NCBI GenBank assembly: GCA_963778375.1
Contig: CAVZTX010000013.1
Location: 62,001 to 126,000 of the forward strand
Origin: CAVZTX01 sp963778375
Lineage (GTDB): Bacteria; Chloroflexota; Ktedonobacteria; Ktedonobacterales; Ktedonobacteraceae
DNA: 64,000 nucleotides
Direction: 5' to 3'
Positions 1 to 9,570 of this stretch are shown one piece after another; position 1 is the stretch's first letter; the number at the start of each line of letters is the position of its first letter. The position numbers were made by a program, and so were the translations under genes. The notes beneath the pieces are model-generated. The model ran no database searches and was not told the DNA's origin. It worked only from the letters and a program-made list of their open reading frames with translations.

Positions 1-1
1 T

Positions 2-1636
2 CTCAGCGCCTGTAATGGAACTCCAACAGAGCCCGGCAAATCGAATGGTGGACCGGCGAGGGGTGGCACCTGGGTTGATGACCTTTACCAGGAGCCTACT
101 AGCTTAATTCCTAATGGTTCGATAGGAACTTTTGCTGTGATGGTCGATCAGACTATCTGGGCTCCGCTCTTCTATGGAGACTCCCAGGGTAATATTCAAC
201 CGGGCCTCGCTGTAGATATTCCGACCGTCGATAATGGAGAAGTTTCTCCTGATCTGAAGACCTGGACCTTTCGATTGCGTCCCCACTTGATGTGGTCGGA
301 TGGTCAACCCTTGAACGCCGATGATGTAGATTTCAGTTGGCGTTTATGGACTAATGCCAAATTTCCCGCTGCAAGTACGATAGGATTCAGCTTGATCCAG
401 GCAGCCGATGTTTCGGCGGACAAATTATCGATCACCTTTCACCTCTCGGCCAGCTTTGAACCGTTCGTCTCGATCTGGACTGATGCCTCAGCGGCACCGC
501 TGCCCAAACATATCTTCCAGAACATCGCGCCTGACCAGGTGCTCAAATCTGCTGAAAATTTGAAACCTTCGGTTAGCAGCGGTCCGTGGACGATGAGCGA
601 GAGTGTACGTGGCGATCACTACACGGTGGTACGCAACTCCCACTACTACCAGGCCGATAAGGGCTATCCGTACCTTGATAGCATTAACTTTAAAATCGTC
701 GCGAACCAGGATACTATTCTCAGCGACTTCCAGGCTGGTAACATCGACTCCGCCTGGTTGCTGGATGTAACTAAAACCTCGACTTATAAGAGCTTGACCA
801 ACTATCATATTGTTACCAACAGCAGTAGCCCGAACTTTGAGGCAATATACTTTAATCTAAACAATCCAATTCTCAAGGATGTCAATATTCGTAAGGCGAT
901 GGCGATGGCTATCGACCAGAACGCTTTGATTCAGAATACTCGCGATGGGCAAGCTCTACCACTATGTACCGATCATGGCCCGGCCTATCATCCGGGCTAT
1001 GAAGCCAGTGCGCCTTGCCCTAAATATGATCCAGTAACGGCTGGACAGATACTGACTCAAGATGGCTGGACGATAGGAAGCGATGGCTATCGTCACAAGG
1101 GTGGCAAAACCCTGGAGTTTTCCTACTCAACTACTGCCAACGATGCCTGGCGCAAGGCTGATAGCTTGATGCTGCAAGGTGAATTCAAGGCTATTGGCAT
1201 AAAAATTGGTCTGATCTATTATCCCGCGAGCGTTTTCTTTGGCACTGTTCTGCCAAATGGCAAGCCGGGCCAGTATGACCTGGCAGAGTTTGAAAATTCA
1301 TTTGGCTATGATGCAGATGACTCCTCGAATTTTGCTTGTAACCAGATACCTTCTGCCGCAAATCAATTTGGTGGAGGCAATTTCTCCTTCTATTGCAATC
1401 CGCAACTGGACAAGCTCTTCACAGAAGAACTATCTACTGTTGATGTCGATGCGCGGCAGCAGATCTTCAATTCGATCCACCAGATCTACTTGACCGACTT
1501 CCCGTTCGTAACTCTGTTCGCTCCGATGGACCTTGCTGTGGTAAAAAATACTACACATAACTATAGACCTGGTCCCTTTGGTGCTTCGGAGACGATCAAT
1601 GCCTGGTTATGGTGGTGCAACAATGGCAAATGTTGA
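2..1636 (+). CDS. Peptide ABC transporter substrate-binding lipoprotein (5' partial)
   Basis: Extracellular solute-binding protein family 5 (DppA/OppA type), which captures peptides or similar ligands for an ABC importer. The reading frame is open from base 2, and its first residues read L-S-A-C, a lipobox whose cysteine codon is at 11-13. Only the start codon and most of the signal peptide therefore lie outside the window. Family hallmarks include DLKTWTFRLRP, WSDGQPLNADDVDFSWRLW and the C-terminal NSIHQIYLTDFPFVTLF segment. It is closely similar along its whole length to the binding protein at 3511, so the two look like a duplication. The ligand cannot be read from sequence. Confidence 0.93.
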   Translation, partial: LSACNGTPTEPGKSNGGPARGGTWVDDLYQEPTSLIPNGSIGTFAVMVDQTIWAPLFYGDSQGNIQPGLAVDIPTVDNGEVSPDLKTWTFRLRPHLMWSDGQPLNADDVDFSWRLWTNAKFPAASTIGFSLIQAADVSADKLSITFHLSASFEPFVSIWTDASAAPLPKHIFQNIAPDQVLKSAENLKPSVSSGPWTMSESVRGDHYTVVRNSHYYQADKGYPYLDSINFKIVANQDTILSDFQAGNIDSAWLLDVTKTSTYKSLTNYHIVTNSSSPNFEAIYFNLNNPILKDVNIRKAMAMAIDQNALIQNTRDGQALPLCTDHGPAYHPGYEASAPCPKYDPVTAGQILTQDGWTIGSDGYRHKGGKTLEFSYSTTANDAWRKADSLMLQGEFKAIGIKIGLIYYPASVFFGTVLPNGKPGQYDLAEFENSFGYDADDSSNFACNQIPSAANQFGGGNFSFYCNPQLDKLFTEELSTVDVDARQQIFNSIHQIYLTDFPFVTLFAPMDLAVVKNTTHNYRPGPFGASETINAWLWWCNNGKC

Positions 1637-1653
1637 TGGTCTCAGAAGCGGCA

Positions 1654-1691
1654 GGGAACGGAAGGATACCTGTCCCCCAGACAGGGTTCCC
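1654..1691 (+). terminator. Terminator-like nested hairpin after binding protein 1
   Basis: GGGAAC (1654-1659) pairs with GTTCCC (1686-1691), and inside it CCTGT (1669-1673) pairs with ACAGG (1681-1685). It follows the stop codon at 1636 by 17 nt. There is no T-tract, so it may be an mRNA 3' stabiliser and not a true intrinsic terminator. Confidence 0.4.
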
Positions 1692-1822
1692 GCAAGTGGT
1701 CTCGCCTCCGCACCCAACCACCGCCCCTGCCTCTACAGATGTCGAATGGCATCGCAAAACACTTACCCATGTAAGCTCAATCTTCGTAGGGTTGAGAGAG
1801 GAGTGGAGAGGGGTCTGGTTGG

Positions 1823-2908
1823 CTACATCGCTTGCCAGACCTGTACCGTCGTATCATTGCTGCCTGAGGCAATACGCTTGCCATCGGGGGACCAGGTCAC
1901 TGCATAGACGGGTGTGTTGGACGTAAAATGGCCCCAATAGAAATCAGCGTGCCCGCGATAGATGTAGGCGCGTGCTCCCGTGGTGGCATCCCATACCTGC
2001 ACCGTACCATCGCTGCCACCGGAGGCGATGCGTTTGCCATCTGGCGACCATGCTACCGCAAACACATCACCAGTATGGCCGGAATAGTTGTAGGCATTCT
2101 TCTGTGACGCCACATTCCATACCTGTACAAGGCCATCAGAACTACCAACGGCGATATATTGGCCGTCGGGCGACCATGCTACCGCATGCACAATACCAGA
2201 ATTATAGCCATATCCGATCACGTTTGCGCCGGTAGCGGCATCCCATACCTCCACATTGCCGTTGCCACCAATCGCAATACGCTTACCGTCGGGCGACCAT
2301 GCTACCGCATTCCATGGTGGCGGAACCCCTTTCGCTGTGGCAGGGCTTTTGTAAGTCACAAAGGTTTGACCGGTACTGGCGCTCCATACCTGCACTGTCC
2401 CGTCGTTACTTGCGGAAGCGATGCGTTGTCCGTCAGGAGACCAGGCTATGCTAAAGACGGCATCACTATGCCCATGATAGGTAAAGACATGTGCGCCTGT
2501 GGCCACATTCCAAATCTGCACTGTCGCATCGAGGCCACCAGAAGCGATGTATATGCCATTCGGGGACCATGCCAGGGATAGTACATCGCCCGAATGACCA
2601 CGGTAGGTAAGGACCTGGCTTCCATCAGTTGCATTCCACACCTGCACCGTCCCATCCCCACTGGCAGAGGCAATACGTTTGCCATCAGGTGACCATACCA
2701 CACCACTTACGTACGCCTTATGACCGTGGTAGGTGAAGTGATTGGGTGGGGTGAGAAAATGAACGACTACGCTGACATCGGTGCGAATATCAGTCAATAC
2801 AAAAAAGAGAACGATGGCTACGAGAAGGATACCCACAATGATAACGCTTCGTCGCCGGGAACGGCGAGGTGCTGGAGAGAGTTGTTTGTCGAGTATAGAC
2901 ATGGACAT
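1823..2908 (-). CDS. Membrane-anchored WD40 repeat protein
   Basis: The 361-residue protein starts with a short basic cytoplasmic segment (PRRSRRRS) and one transmembrane helix at about residues 22-42 (VIIVGILLVAIVLFFVL). The rest is a predicted extracytoplasmic beta-propeller. Seven copies of the WSPDGK/WSPNG motif, each followed by an IASG...TVQVW strand, fit exactly one seven-bladed WD40 propeller. Such proteins are scaffolds or binding platforms; no enzymatic domain is visible. It is convergent with the upstream binding-protein gene and sits between two peptide-binding paralogues. That position suggests insertion into the transporter locus, with no clear functional link. Confidence 0.9.
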   Translation of the reverse strand: MSMSILDKQLSPAPRRSRRRSVIIVGILLVAIVLFFVLTDIRTDVSVVVHFLTPPNHFTYHGHKAYVSGVVWSPDGKRIASASGDGTVQVWNATDGSQVLTYRGHSGDVLSLAWSPNGIYIASGGLDATVQIWNVATGAHVFTYHGHSDAVFSIAWSPDGQRIASASNDGTVQVWSASTGQTFVTYKSPATAKGVPPPWNAVAWSPDGKRIAIGGNGNVEVWDAATGANVIGYGYNSGIVHAVAWSPDGQYIAVGSSDGLVQVWNVASQKNAYNYSGHTGDVFAVAWSPDGKRIASGGSDGTVQVWDATTGARAYIYRGHADFYWGHFTSNTPVYAVTWSPDGKRIASGSNDTTVQVWQAM

Positions 2909-3510
2909 GTCCTTTCGCTGCTTTCCGCTACAATTTTATTGTATGTGTGGGTGAGAGAAGCGTCAAGCAATGCTTGCTGAAATCTCCTCATAATTCCTCT
3001 TGACTCCTTTCTGATATGTACATCGCCCTCTGGCGAGCGACACTCCTCGCGTTCGCGCTGCAGGAGATGGTGTATACTGGTCCTATGTACAACTCTTCCA
3101 TCATCAACAATCACATAGCACCCCAGTACTTTCCAGTTCGCTACACGCACTGGAAAGTACTGGGGTGCTATCTAACTCAACAATTCCAAAATTTGTTGCG
3201 CAGCTTGAAAGATATGTGAAAGCTGTGTACATCACCTTGGGTATTTCCCAACGATAAGGCGGACAGCAAGGCTTAATGTGGTGATTGCTTATCATTTTCC
3301 AATATGATATTAAAGAGTGTGAGAAAATGCTTAGAAAGAGCGTATAATAGATAACGCCCGATGAGGTTCACCGAAATGCAAGAATTTGTGGCGTCGGCGT
3401 TTGCTTTGTCCGAGCAGCATGGCAGGCTGCTATTCCTGTAGGAGGTACTGCTTCCCGCATAGGAGGGTAACAGATTCCTCAAACTTGTTTCTATTTTTTT
3501 AGGAGGACAA
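2909..3510. other. Gene-free 600-base spacer upstream of binding protein 2
   Basis: No convincing coding region. It holds the long hairpin at 3115-3171, and a -10-like TATAAT at 3343-3348 with only a weak -35 (GTGAGA, 3320-3325). From there a leader of about 155 nt would run to the AGGAGG site before the binding-protein gene at 3511. The leader contains a small hairpin (AGCAGC/GCTGCT, about 3406-3425) and a run of seven T just before the ribosome binding site. Translations crossing the hairpin on the minus strand have no start context and look random. Confidence 0.6.
3115..3171. repeat. Perfect 23-bp inverted repeat (long hairpin)
   Basis: Bases 3115-3137 are the exact reverse complement of 3149-3171, with an 11-nt loop. 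The arm core is CCCCAGTACTTTCCAGT. No T-tract follows on either strand, and no terminal direct repeats or transposase are present. It lies between divergent transcription units, so it does not end a known gene. Confidence 0.85.
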
Positions 3511-5205
3511 ATGTCTAAGAAACTCAAACCGCGATTTCTGATCATGGGCTTTTCGTTCTTGTCGATGTTGATCCTGATCCTCGGTGCCTGTGGAGGACCA
3601 GCTACGCCAACCACTTCTAGTAGTAGCGGCACTCCAGTCAAAGGTGGTACCTGGACCGATGACCTGTATGAAGAGCCAGATTCGCTGATCACCAATGCCT
3701 CTTCGGAAACGTTTTCGGACATGGTTGATCAAACGATTTATGCGCCGCTCTTCGTCGGCGATGCCGCAGGGCATATTAATGCTGGTCTGGTGAGCGAACT
3801 CCCAACCACGGCTAACAACGGGATCAGCGCCGACCTCAAAACCTGGACCTTCCACCTGCGCCCCGGTTTGAAGTGGTCCGACGGCCAGCCGCTGGATGCG
3901 AGAGACGTGGACTTCAGTTGGAGGCTATGGACCAATCCTAAATTTCCCGCGAACAGTACGATTGGCTTCAACCTGATCACGAGCACGACACTCTCACCGG
4001 ACAATCTGTCGATCACCTTCCACCTCAAGCAAGCTTTCTCGCCGTTCCTCTCGATCTGGACGGATGGCTTAAATGCGCCGCTACCAGCACACGTTTTCAG
4101 TTCAATGGCCCCCGATAAGATTCTGACTTCACCGGATAACCTGAATCCTTCGGTTGCTAGTGGGCCCTTCAAGATGAGTGAGAGCAAGCCGGGTGACCAC
4201 TATACGGTGGTCAAGAACCCCAACTACTACCAGGCAGCTCAAGGTTTGCCCTACCTGAATTCGATTGTGTTCCGCGTCGTAACCAACCAGGATACGATTC
4301 TCAAGGACCTGCAAGCTGGGAGCATCGATTCGTCGTGGTTCCTGGATGTCACCAAGGTTCCGGCGTACAAAGCCCTGACCAACTATACGCTTTCGGCCAA
4401 CCCGCATGCGTCAAACTTCGAAGCGCTGTACTTTGACTTCCACAATCCGATTCTGGGGACGGATGTGAATGTGCGCAAAGCGATCGCGATGGCCATTGAC
4501 CACAACGCCCTGATCACGACGGCGCGCCGTGGTGAGGCAGTGGCGCTCTGTACCGACCATGGCCAGTCGTATGTCCCTGGGTATCAGGCCAACGCTCCTT
4601 GTCCTGCATTTGATCCGACGGCTGCTAAGGCTCTACTTACGTCGGATGGCTGGAAGGCAGGCTCCGATGGGGTGATGGCGAAAAATGGTCAGCGCTTAGA
4701 GTTCAAGTACTCGACGACGGCGAACAATTTCTGGCGTGCTGATGATGAGTTGGTCTTGCAGTCCGACTTACAGGCCATTGGCGTCAAACTGGATATCCAG
4801 AACTATCCAGCCAGTACCTTCTTTGGTTCATTCCTGACGGGTGGTAAGCCAGGCACGTTTGACATGGCCGAGTTTGAGGATTCGTTCAGCTATGATGGTG
4901 ATGACGCCTCTCTATTAGCCTGCAGCCAGATCCCACCGAATGGGTTCAATATCACCTTCTACTGCAACCATCAGCTTGACAACCTGTACACGCAAGAGGA
5001 GTCAACCGCTGATACCAATGCACGCCAGCAGATCTTCAATTCGATCCACCAGATCTATCTGACGGACTTCCCGTTCGTCACGCTGTACAGTCCAGTAGAC
5101 ATCGCGATGAGCAAAAACGTTGTACACAACTACACTCCAGGTCCAGAGGGTGCTTCCGAGACCGTCAACAACTGGGAATGGTGGTGTACCAACGGGCAGT
5201 GCTAG
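3511..5205 (+). CDS. Peptide ABC transporter substrate-binding lipoprotein
   Basis: Family 5 solute-binding protein of 564 residues. The N-terminus is a lipoprotein signal (MSKKLKPRF, hydrophobic stretch, LILGAC lipobox with Cys at about residue 27), then a T/S-rich linker. The start is fixed by AGGAGG seven bases ahead of ATG. Conserved blocks (KTWTFHLRPGLKWSDGQPLDARDVDFSWRLW and IHQIYLTDFPFVTLYSP) match the paralogue at the window start. It is the first gene of the dpp-like set with the two permeases and two ATPases downstream. A hairpin after the stop probably makes it more highly expressed than the rest, as is common for binding proteins. Confidence 0.95.
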   Translation: MSKKLKPRFLIMGFSFLSMLILILGACGGPATPTTSSSSGTPVKGGTWTDDLYEEPDSLITNASSETFSDMVDQTIYAPLFVGDAAGHINAGLVSELPTTANNGISADLKTWTFHLRPGLKWSDGQPLDARDVDFSWRLWTNPKFPANSTIGFNLITSTTLSPDNLSITFHLKQAFSPFLSIWTDGLNAPLPAHVFSSMAPDKILTSPDNLNPSVASGPFKMSESKPGDHYTVVKNPNYYQAAQGLPYLNSIVFRVVTNQDTILKDLQAGSIDSSWFLDVTKVPAYKALTNYTLSANPHASNFEALYFDFHNPILGTDVNVRKAIAMAIDHNALITTARRGEAVALCTDHGQSYVPGYQANAPCPAFDPTAAKALLTSDGWKAGSDGVMAKNGQRLEFKYSTTANNFWRADDELVLQSDLQAIGVKLDIQNYPASTFFGSFLTGGKPGTFDMAEFEDSFSYDGDDASLLACSQIPPNGFNITFYCNHQLDNLYTQEESTADTNARQQIFNSIHQIYLTDFPFVTLYSPVDIAMSKNVVHNYTPGPEGASETVNNWEWWCTNGQC

Positions 5206-5260
5206 CAAATAGAGCACAGACGGGATTTCTCGTATGTAGTCGTACGTAATGTGAAAAGTT

Positions 5261-5300
5261 GCCCCTGGATGGGTACCTTCATGGGTATTCAACCAGGGGC
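5261..5300 (+). terminator. Hairpin between binding protein and permease genes
   Basis: GCCCCTGG (5261-5268) pairs with CCAGGGGC (5293-5300), with an inner GGTACC that can extend the fold. It has no strong T-tract. In this position it probably acts as a partial terminator or mRNA stabiliser that lowers expression of the membrane genes relative to the binding protein. Confidence 0.5.
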
Positions 5301-5392
5301 GCTTATTGAAATCATCCTGTATTGCTCGCACACTCTAAATATGTTACACTATTTCCAACGTCTTCCTCGTTGTACGCTCGCTGGAGGTGTCT

Positions 5393-6356
5393 ATGGTCAG
5401 ATATATCATTCGGCGGTTGTTGCAGGCGATCCCATTACTGTTCTTGGTGTCCGTTTTCATGTTCGTCTTAATCCATCTGTTGCCAGGGGGACCCGAGCAG
5501 GTGTTGTTCAACCCCCGTTTGAGTGCCGCCGGCCGTGCTGCATTGCGTGCCCACTTTGGGCTGGATGACCCGGTCTACATTCAGTATTTCAAATGGCTGG
5601 GGCAGTCCTTGACCGGCAACTTTGGCTTCTCGTTCGCCAACAATCTGCCGGTGTCACAGATTCTTGGACAGCGCTTTCCCGCCACGCTGGAATTATTCGG
5701 CCTGGCCTTGCTGCTGGCGCTGGTGCTGGCGATTACGTTAGGGAGTTATCTCGGCCGTACGTCAGGGTACAATCACCGATTACTCTTTGACCACCCTCTC
5801 GTACTTCGGCATTGCCATGCCCATCTTCCTCTTCGGCCTCCTTGGCCAGTATATCTTTGGCGTCACGCTCCATTGGCTGCCCACCTCAGGAACCCAGACG
5901 CTTGGCTACACCTTCACTCCGCTTGGCACCTTCATTGATCGCTTCCAGCATATCATCTTACCGATGTCGGTGCTGGCGCTGAGCTTTATTGCCGGGTGGA
6001 GTCGCTATATGCGCTCCAGTATGATCGAGGTAGTCAAGCAAGACTATATGCGTACGGCCCGTGCCAAGGGTGTCGGTCCGGTCAGCATCCTGGTCAGGCA
6101 TGCCTTACGTAATGCAGTGATCCCACTGATTACCGTGGTGGCCCTTGATTTCGGTGCGGTGGCCGGCGGTGCGACGATTACCGAAGGCGTCTTTGCCTGG
6201 CCGGGCATGGGATTGCTCTTTATCTCCTCCTTGGAGGTGCGGGACTATCCGGTGTTGCTGGCGATGTTGATGATTGGCGCGGTGTTTGTGATCTCGTTTA
6301 ACTTGATTGCCGATATCCTTTACGCGGTGATGGATCCGCGCATTCGTTATTCGTAG
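5393..6356 (+). pseudogene. Peptide ABC permease DppB-like, interrupted by a +1 frameshift
   Basis: First inner-membrane permease of the peptide importer. The N-terminal half (MVRYIIRRLLQAIPLLFLVSV..., frame of 5393) is open to about 5743. The rest (VRQGTITDYSLTTLSYFGIAMPIF... to the EAA-loop GWSRYMRSSMIEVVKQDYMRTARAKGV and the stop at 6356) is in the next frame. Skipping one base near 5741-5745 (context TTAGGGAGTTATC) restores an unbroken family-typical protein of about 322 residues. The ATG at 5393 sits 5 nt after GGAGG; the GTG at 5387 overlaps that site. The break could be a sequencing error, a recent mutation or recoding. All surrounding family motifs are intact, so decay, if real, is recent. 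Confidence 0.85.
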
Positions 6357-6409
6357 CATTTGGTGAGGGCGCGCTACATCGGGCCTTCCAATGAGGAGAG
6401 GAGATACCA

Positions 6410-7354
6410 ATGGAAATCTCTGACCAACTCAATATCCCCACCACCCAGGAAGACGTCGAGCCGTTTCTGGAAACGACGGTAGAGTTAATACAGAAGCGGC
6501 GCAGCCAGGGACGCATCATCTTTGATCGCTTTATCCGCAACCGGGCGGCCGTGGTGGGTGCATCAGCCTTAGTCCTGATGTTTCTCTTTTGTTTCGCGGG
6601 ACCGCTGTTTTGGCGGCTCAGTCCCAATTTGATCAGTGTAACGAATGTCTCCTCGACATTGGCCGGTCCCACCTGGGCGCATCCGTTTGGAACCGATGAT
6701 GTGGGGCGAGATACGATGGCGCGTGCGATGGCGGGTGGGCAGGTCTCGCTGCTGGTGGGATTGACCTCGATGTTCATGGCCATTCTGCTGGGCGTCGGCA
6801 TTGGCTCCTTCGCCGGCTACTTTGGCGGGATCGTGGACAACGTGCTGATGCGCTTCACCGATGTGATCCTGTCAGTGCCACTCTACCTGCTGCTCTTCGT
6901 CCTATCAGCCTCGTTTTCCGATGGGTCGCCCAAATCAGTAATCATCTTGATAGCCATCTTTGGGTGGACCTATGCAGCGCGCCTGGTGCGCGGGGAATTT
7001 CTGGCGCTCAAGGAACGCGAGTATGTGCTGGCAGCGCGCACCATCGGAGCGCGCAGCTTACGCATGATGTTTCGCCATATTCTGCCCAATGCGGCCGGAC
7101 CGATCATTGTCAACGCGACGTTGCTAGTGGGCACCAACATCATCCTGGAGTCGGTGCTCAGTTACTTCGGCTTTGGCATCACCCCGCCGACCTCCAGTTG
7201 GGGCAATATGATCGACCTGGGGCAAAACTACATTGATGTCGATCCCTGGCTGGTATTTGTGCCCGGCCTGCTGATCTTCTTGACGGTGCTCAGCTTTAAC
7301 CTGGTCGGTGATGGGTTGCGAGACGCGCTTGACCCCTACATGACCGAACGTTAG
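6410..7354 (+). CDS. Peptide ABC transporter permease, DppC-like
   Basis: Second permease of the importer, 314 residues. It has the OppC N-terminal domain (FIRNRAAVVGASALVLMFLFCFAGPLFW) and the diagnostic THPFGTDDVGRD-type segment (AHPFGTDDVGRDTMARAMAGGQ). Five to six transmembrane helices follow, with a cytoplasmic EAA loop (VRGEFLALKEREYVLAARTIGA...HILPNAAGPI) that contacts the ATPases. A GAGGAGAGG site precedes the ATG. It lies 53 bases after the DppB-like gene and 25 bases before the first ATPase, consistent with one operon. Confidence 0.94.
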   Translation: MEISDQLNIPTTQEDVEPFLETTVELIQKRRSQGRIIFDRFIRNRAAVVGASALVLMFLFCFAGPLFWRLSPNLISVTNVSSTLAGPTWAHPFGTDDVGRDTMARAMAGGQVSLLVGLTSMFMAILLGVGIGSFAGYFGGIVDNVLMRFTDVILSVPLYLLLFVLSASFSDGSPKSVIILIAIFGWTYAARLVRGEFLALKEREYVLAARTIGARSLRMMFRHILPNAAGPIIVNATLLVGTNIILESVLSYFGFGITPPTSSWGNMIDLGQNYIDVDPWLVFVPGLLIFLTVLSFNLVGDGLRDALDPYMTER

Positions 7355-7379
7355 AACAGTTTTGGAAGGAGTGACGACC

Positions 7380-8471
7380 TTGGGAGAGTATCTGCTAGAG
7401 GTGCAGGATCTCAAGACCTACTTCAAAGTGAAAGCGGGCAAGGTACGCGCCGTCGATGGAGTGAGTTTTGCGATCAAGCCGGGTGAAAGACTGGGAGTGG
7501 TGGGTGAGAGCGGGTGTGGAAAAAGTGTAACTGCTCTGTCGATTATGCGCCTGCTGCCCAAACCGGCAGGAGAGCAGGCGGGTGGCAGTGTGATGTTTGA
7601 AGATCAAGACCTGCTCGATCTACCAGAGAGTGCGATGCGCAAGGTGCGTGGTGGCAAGATCGGGATGATCTTTCAGGATCCGTTGACCTGCCTCAATCCA
7701 ACGATGACGATTGGCAAACAACTTGCTGAAGGCCTGCTTATTCACCTCAAGAATTTGAGCAAAGAGGAGGCTCATAAGCGCGCCATTTCTTTGCTGGAAC
7801 AGGTAGGGATTCCTGCGGCCGCGCAGCGTATCAATTCCTATCCACACCAATTTAGTGGAGGGATGCGCCAGCGCGTCATGATCGCGATGGCTTTGGCTTG
7901 CAATCCTAAACTGATCATTGCTGACGAACCGACAACTGCCCTGGATGTGACCGTGCAGGCGCAGATTCTCGAACTTATCAGCGCAGTAAGCAAGGAGTTT
8001 GGGACGGCTGTTATCCTCATTACGCACGACCTCGGTGTTGTTGCCGGTATGACAGACCGCGTGGTGGTGATGTATGCAGGGAAAGTTGTCGAGATGGCAC
8101 CCACTGATGAAATTTTCGCCAATCCCCGCCATCCATACACATTGGGTTTGTTGGCATCGGTGCCTCGAGTAGATGAGGAGCGCCATGCCGAATTGAGAAC
8201 GATTGAAGGTGCACCGCCTGACCTGTTGAAGCCCCCGCCGGGTTGTCCATTCATGCCCCGTTGTGCGTTTGCGCGTGCTATCTGTCGCACTATGCCCCCG
8301 CTCGATCCCTTGCCAGGAAATGCCACCCATCGTAAGGCATGCTGGGTCGATGTGACGGACCCCAAAGAGCAGGCGTACGCGGACAAACGACGCAAGGTCA
8401 GGTTGGATGCTCTTCAAGCTGCCATCGATAGGCAGGCTGAAGCTGCTGTGCAAACAGCGGAGGATAAGTAG
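7380..8471 (+). CDS. Peptide ABC transporter ATP-binding protein, DppD-like
   Basis: Nucleotide-binding subunit of the importer. It has Walker A GESGCGKS, Q-loop MIFQDPLTCLNP, signature FSGGMRQR, Walker B LIIADEPTTALD and switch His in ITHDL. The C-terminal oligopeptide/dipeptide domain contains the cysteine cluster (GCPFMPRC...C...C). The TTG at 7380 lies 8 nt after AAGGAG and gives MGEYLLEVQDL. An in-frame GTG at 7371 overlaps the ribosome site, and a TTG at 7362 precedes it, so 7380 is preferred but not certain. It is directly abutted by its partner ATPase at 8472. Confidence 0.92.
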   Translation: MGEYLLEVQDLKTYFKVKAGKVRAVDGVSFAIKPGERLGVVGESGCGKSVTALSIMRLLPKPAGEQAGGSVMFEDQDLLDLPESAMRKVRGGKIGMIFQDPLTCLNPTMTIGKQLAEGLLIHLKNLSKEEAHKRAISLLEQVGIPAAAQRINSYPHQFSGGMRQRVMIAMALACNPKLIIADEPTTALDVTVQAQILELISAVSKEFGTAVILITHDLGVVAGMTDRVVVMYAGKVVEMAPTDEIFANPRHPYTLGLLASVPRVDEERHAELRTIEGAPPDLLKPPPGCPFMPRCAFARAICRTMPPLDPLPGNATHRKACWVDVTDPKEQAYADKRRKVRLDALQAAIDRQAEAAVQTAEDK

Positions 8472-9512
8472 ATGGTAGAGATAGCAGATACGGCAGATAC
8501 ACTTGTAGCAAGTAAAACACTGCTCGATGTGCGTGACCTTAAAATGTACTTTCCGTTGACGAGTGGTATTGTGTTACAACGCGTGGTGGGCAATGTCAAA
8601 GCAGTTGATGGGATCAGTTTTAGCATCGAGCGTGGACAGACGCTTGGCCTGGTAGGTGAAAGTGGTTCTGGCAAGACGACGATTGGTCGGACGATTGTGC
8701 GGCTCTATAAGCCAACTTCAGGTCAGGTGCTTTTTGGTGATCTTGACCTGGCGAAGATAGAGGGCGAGCAGTTGCGGCAGATACGCCAGCGTGTACAGAT
8801 GGTGTTTCAGGATCCTTTTGCCTCACTTAATCCACGGTATACGATTGGCTCGCTCATCTCTGAACCTATGTATATTTATAAAGTGGCCTCAAAGGCGGAG
8901 ATTTACGAAAGAACGGTAGAGCTTCTGCGAGTGGTGGGACTGCGGCCTGAGTACATCGACCGTTATCCCCATGAGTTCAGCGGTGGACAGCGCCAGCGCA
9001 TCGCGGTTGCCCGTGCCCTTTCGATCAATCCTGAGTTGGTGATTGCCGATGAGCCAGTGTCAGCGTTGGATGTGTCGATCCGCGCGCAGGTCCTCAACCT
9101 GCTGCAACGCTTACAAAAGCAGTTCAACCTGACGTACCTTTTCGTCTCGCATGATCTTAGCGTTGTTCGTCACGTAGCTGATCGTATTGCGGTGATGTAT
9201 CTGGGAAAAATTGTGGAACTGGCGGATCGCGACGAACTGTATGATTCTCCCAAACATCCTTACACTCAGGCGCTGTTGTCAGCGGTTCCCATTCCCGATC
9301 CACAGATTGAGAAACGCCGTAAACGCATTATTCTTTCCGGTGACCTGCCAAGTCCAATCAATATCCCTTCGGGCTGCCGTTTCCATACGCGTTGTCCGAT
9401 GGCGCAGGCCATTTGCCGGGAAGTAGAGCCTGCCTTTGAGGCCAAGCCCGGTCGCGAGCATTATGCTGCGTGCCATTTCTCGGAAAGTGTGAGCGCAAGC
9501 TCTGCAAAGTGA
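8472..9512 (+). CDS. Peptide ABC transporter ATP-binding protein, DppF-like
   Basis: Second nucleotide-binding subunit, 346 residues. The ATG follows immediately after the TAG of the DppD-like gene, so translation is probably coupled. Motifs are Walker A GESGSGKTT, Q-loop MVFQDPFASLNP, signature FSGGQRQR, Walker B LVIADEPVSALD and H-loop VSHDL. The C-terminal oligopeptide-transporter domain ends GCRFHTRCPMAQAIC. It completes the canonical binding protein-B-C-D-F order and is the last gene of the operon. Confidence 0.95.
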   Translation: MVEIADTADTLVASKTLLDVRDLKMYFPLTSGIVLQRVVGNVKAVDGISFSIERGQTLGLVGESGSGKTTIGRTIVRLYKPTSGQVLFGDLDLAKIEGEQLRQIRQRVQMVFQDPFASLNPRYTIGSLISEPMYIYKVASKAEIYERTVELLRVVGLRPEYIDRYPHEFSGGQRQRIAVARALSINPELVIADEPVSALDVSIRAQVLNLLQRLQKQFNLTYLFVSHDLSVVRHVADRIAVMYLGKIVELADRDELYDSPKHPYTQALLSAVPIPDPQIEKRRKRIILSGDLPSPINIPSGCRFHTRCPMAQAICREVEPAFEAKPGREHYAACHFSESVSASSAK

Positions 9513-9570
9513 GTGAGGTGGGGGTAAGGTTTTCTAGAATCCAACCGGACGCAATCCAAGGCGACACCCA

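Noticed and set aside
2818..3150. Minus-strand open frame of 110 codons crossing the WD40 gene start and half of the 23-bp hairpin
   Set aside because: It overlaps a certain gene in another frame, has no ribosome site and runs into the inverted repeat.
3115..3171. Insertion-sequence or MITE remnant
   Set aside because: No direct repeats, no second copy in the window and no transposase fragment.
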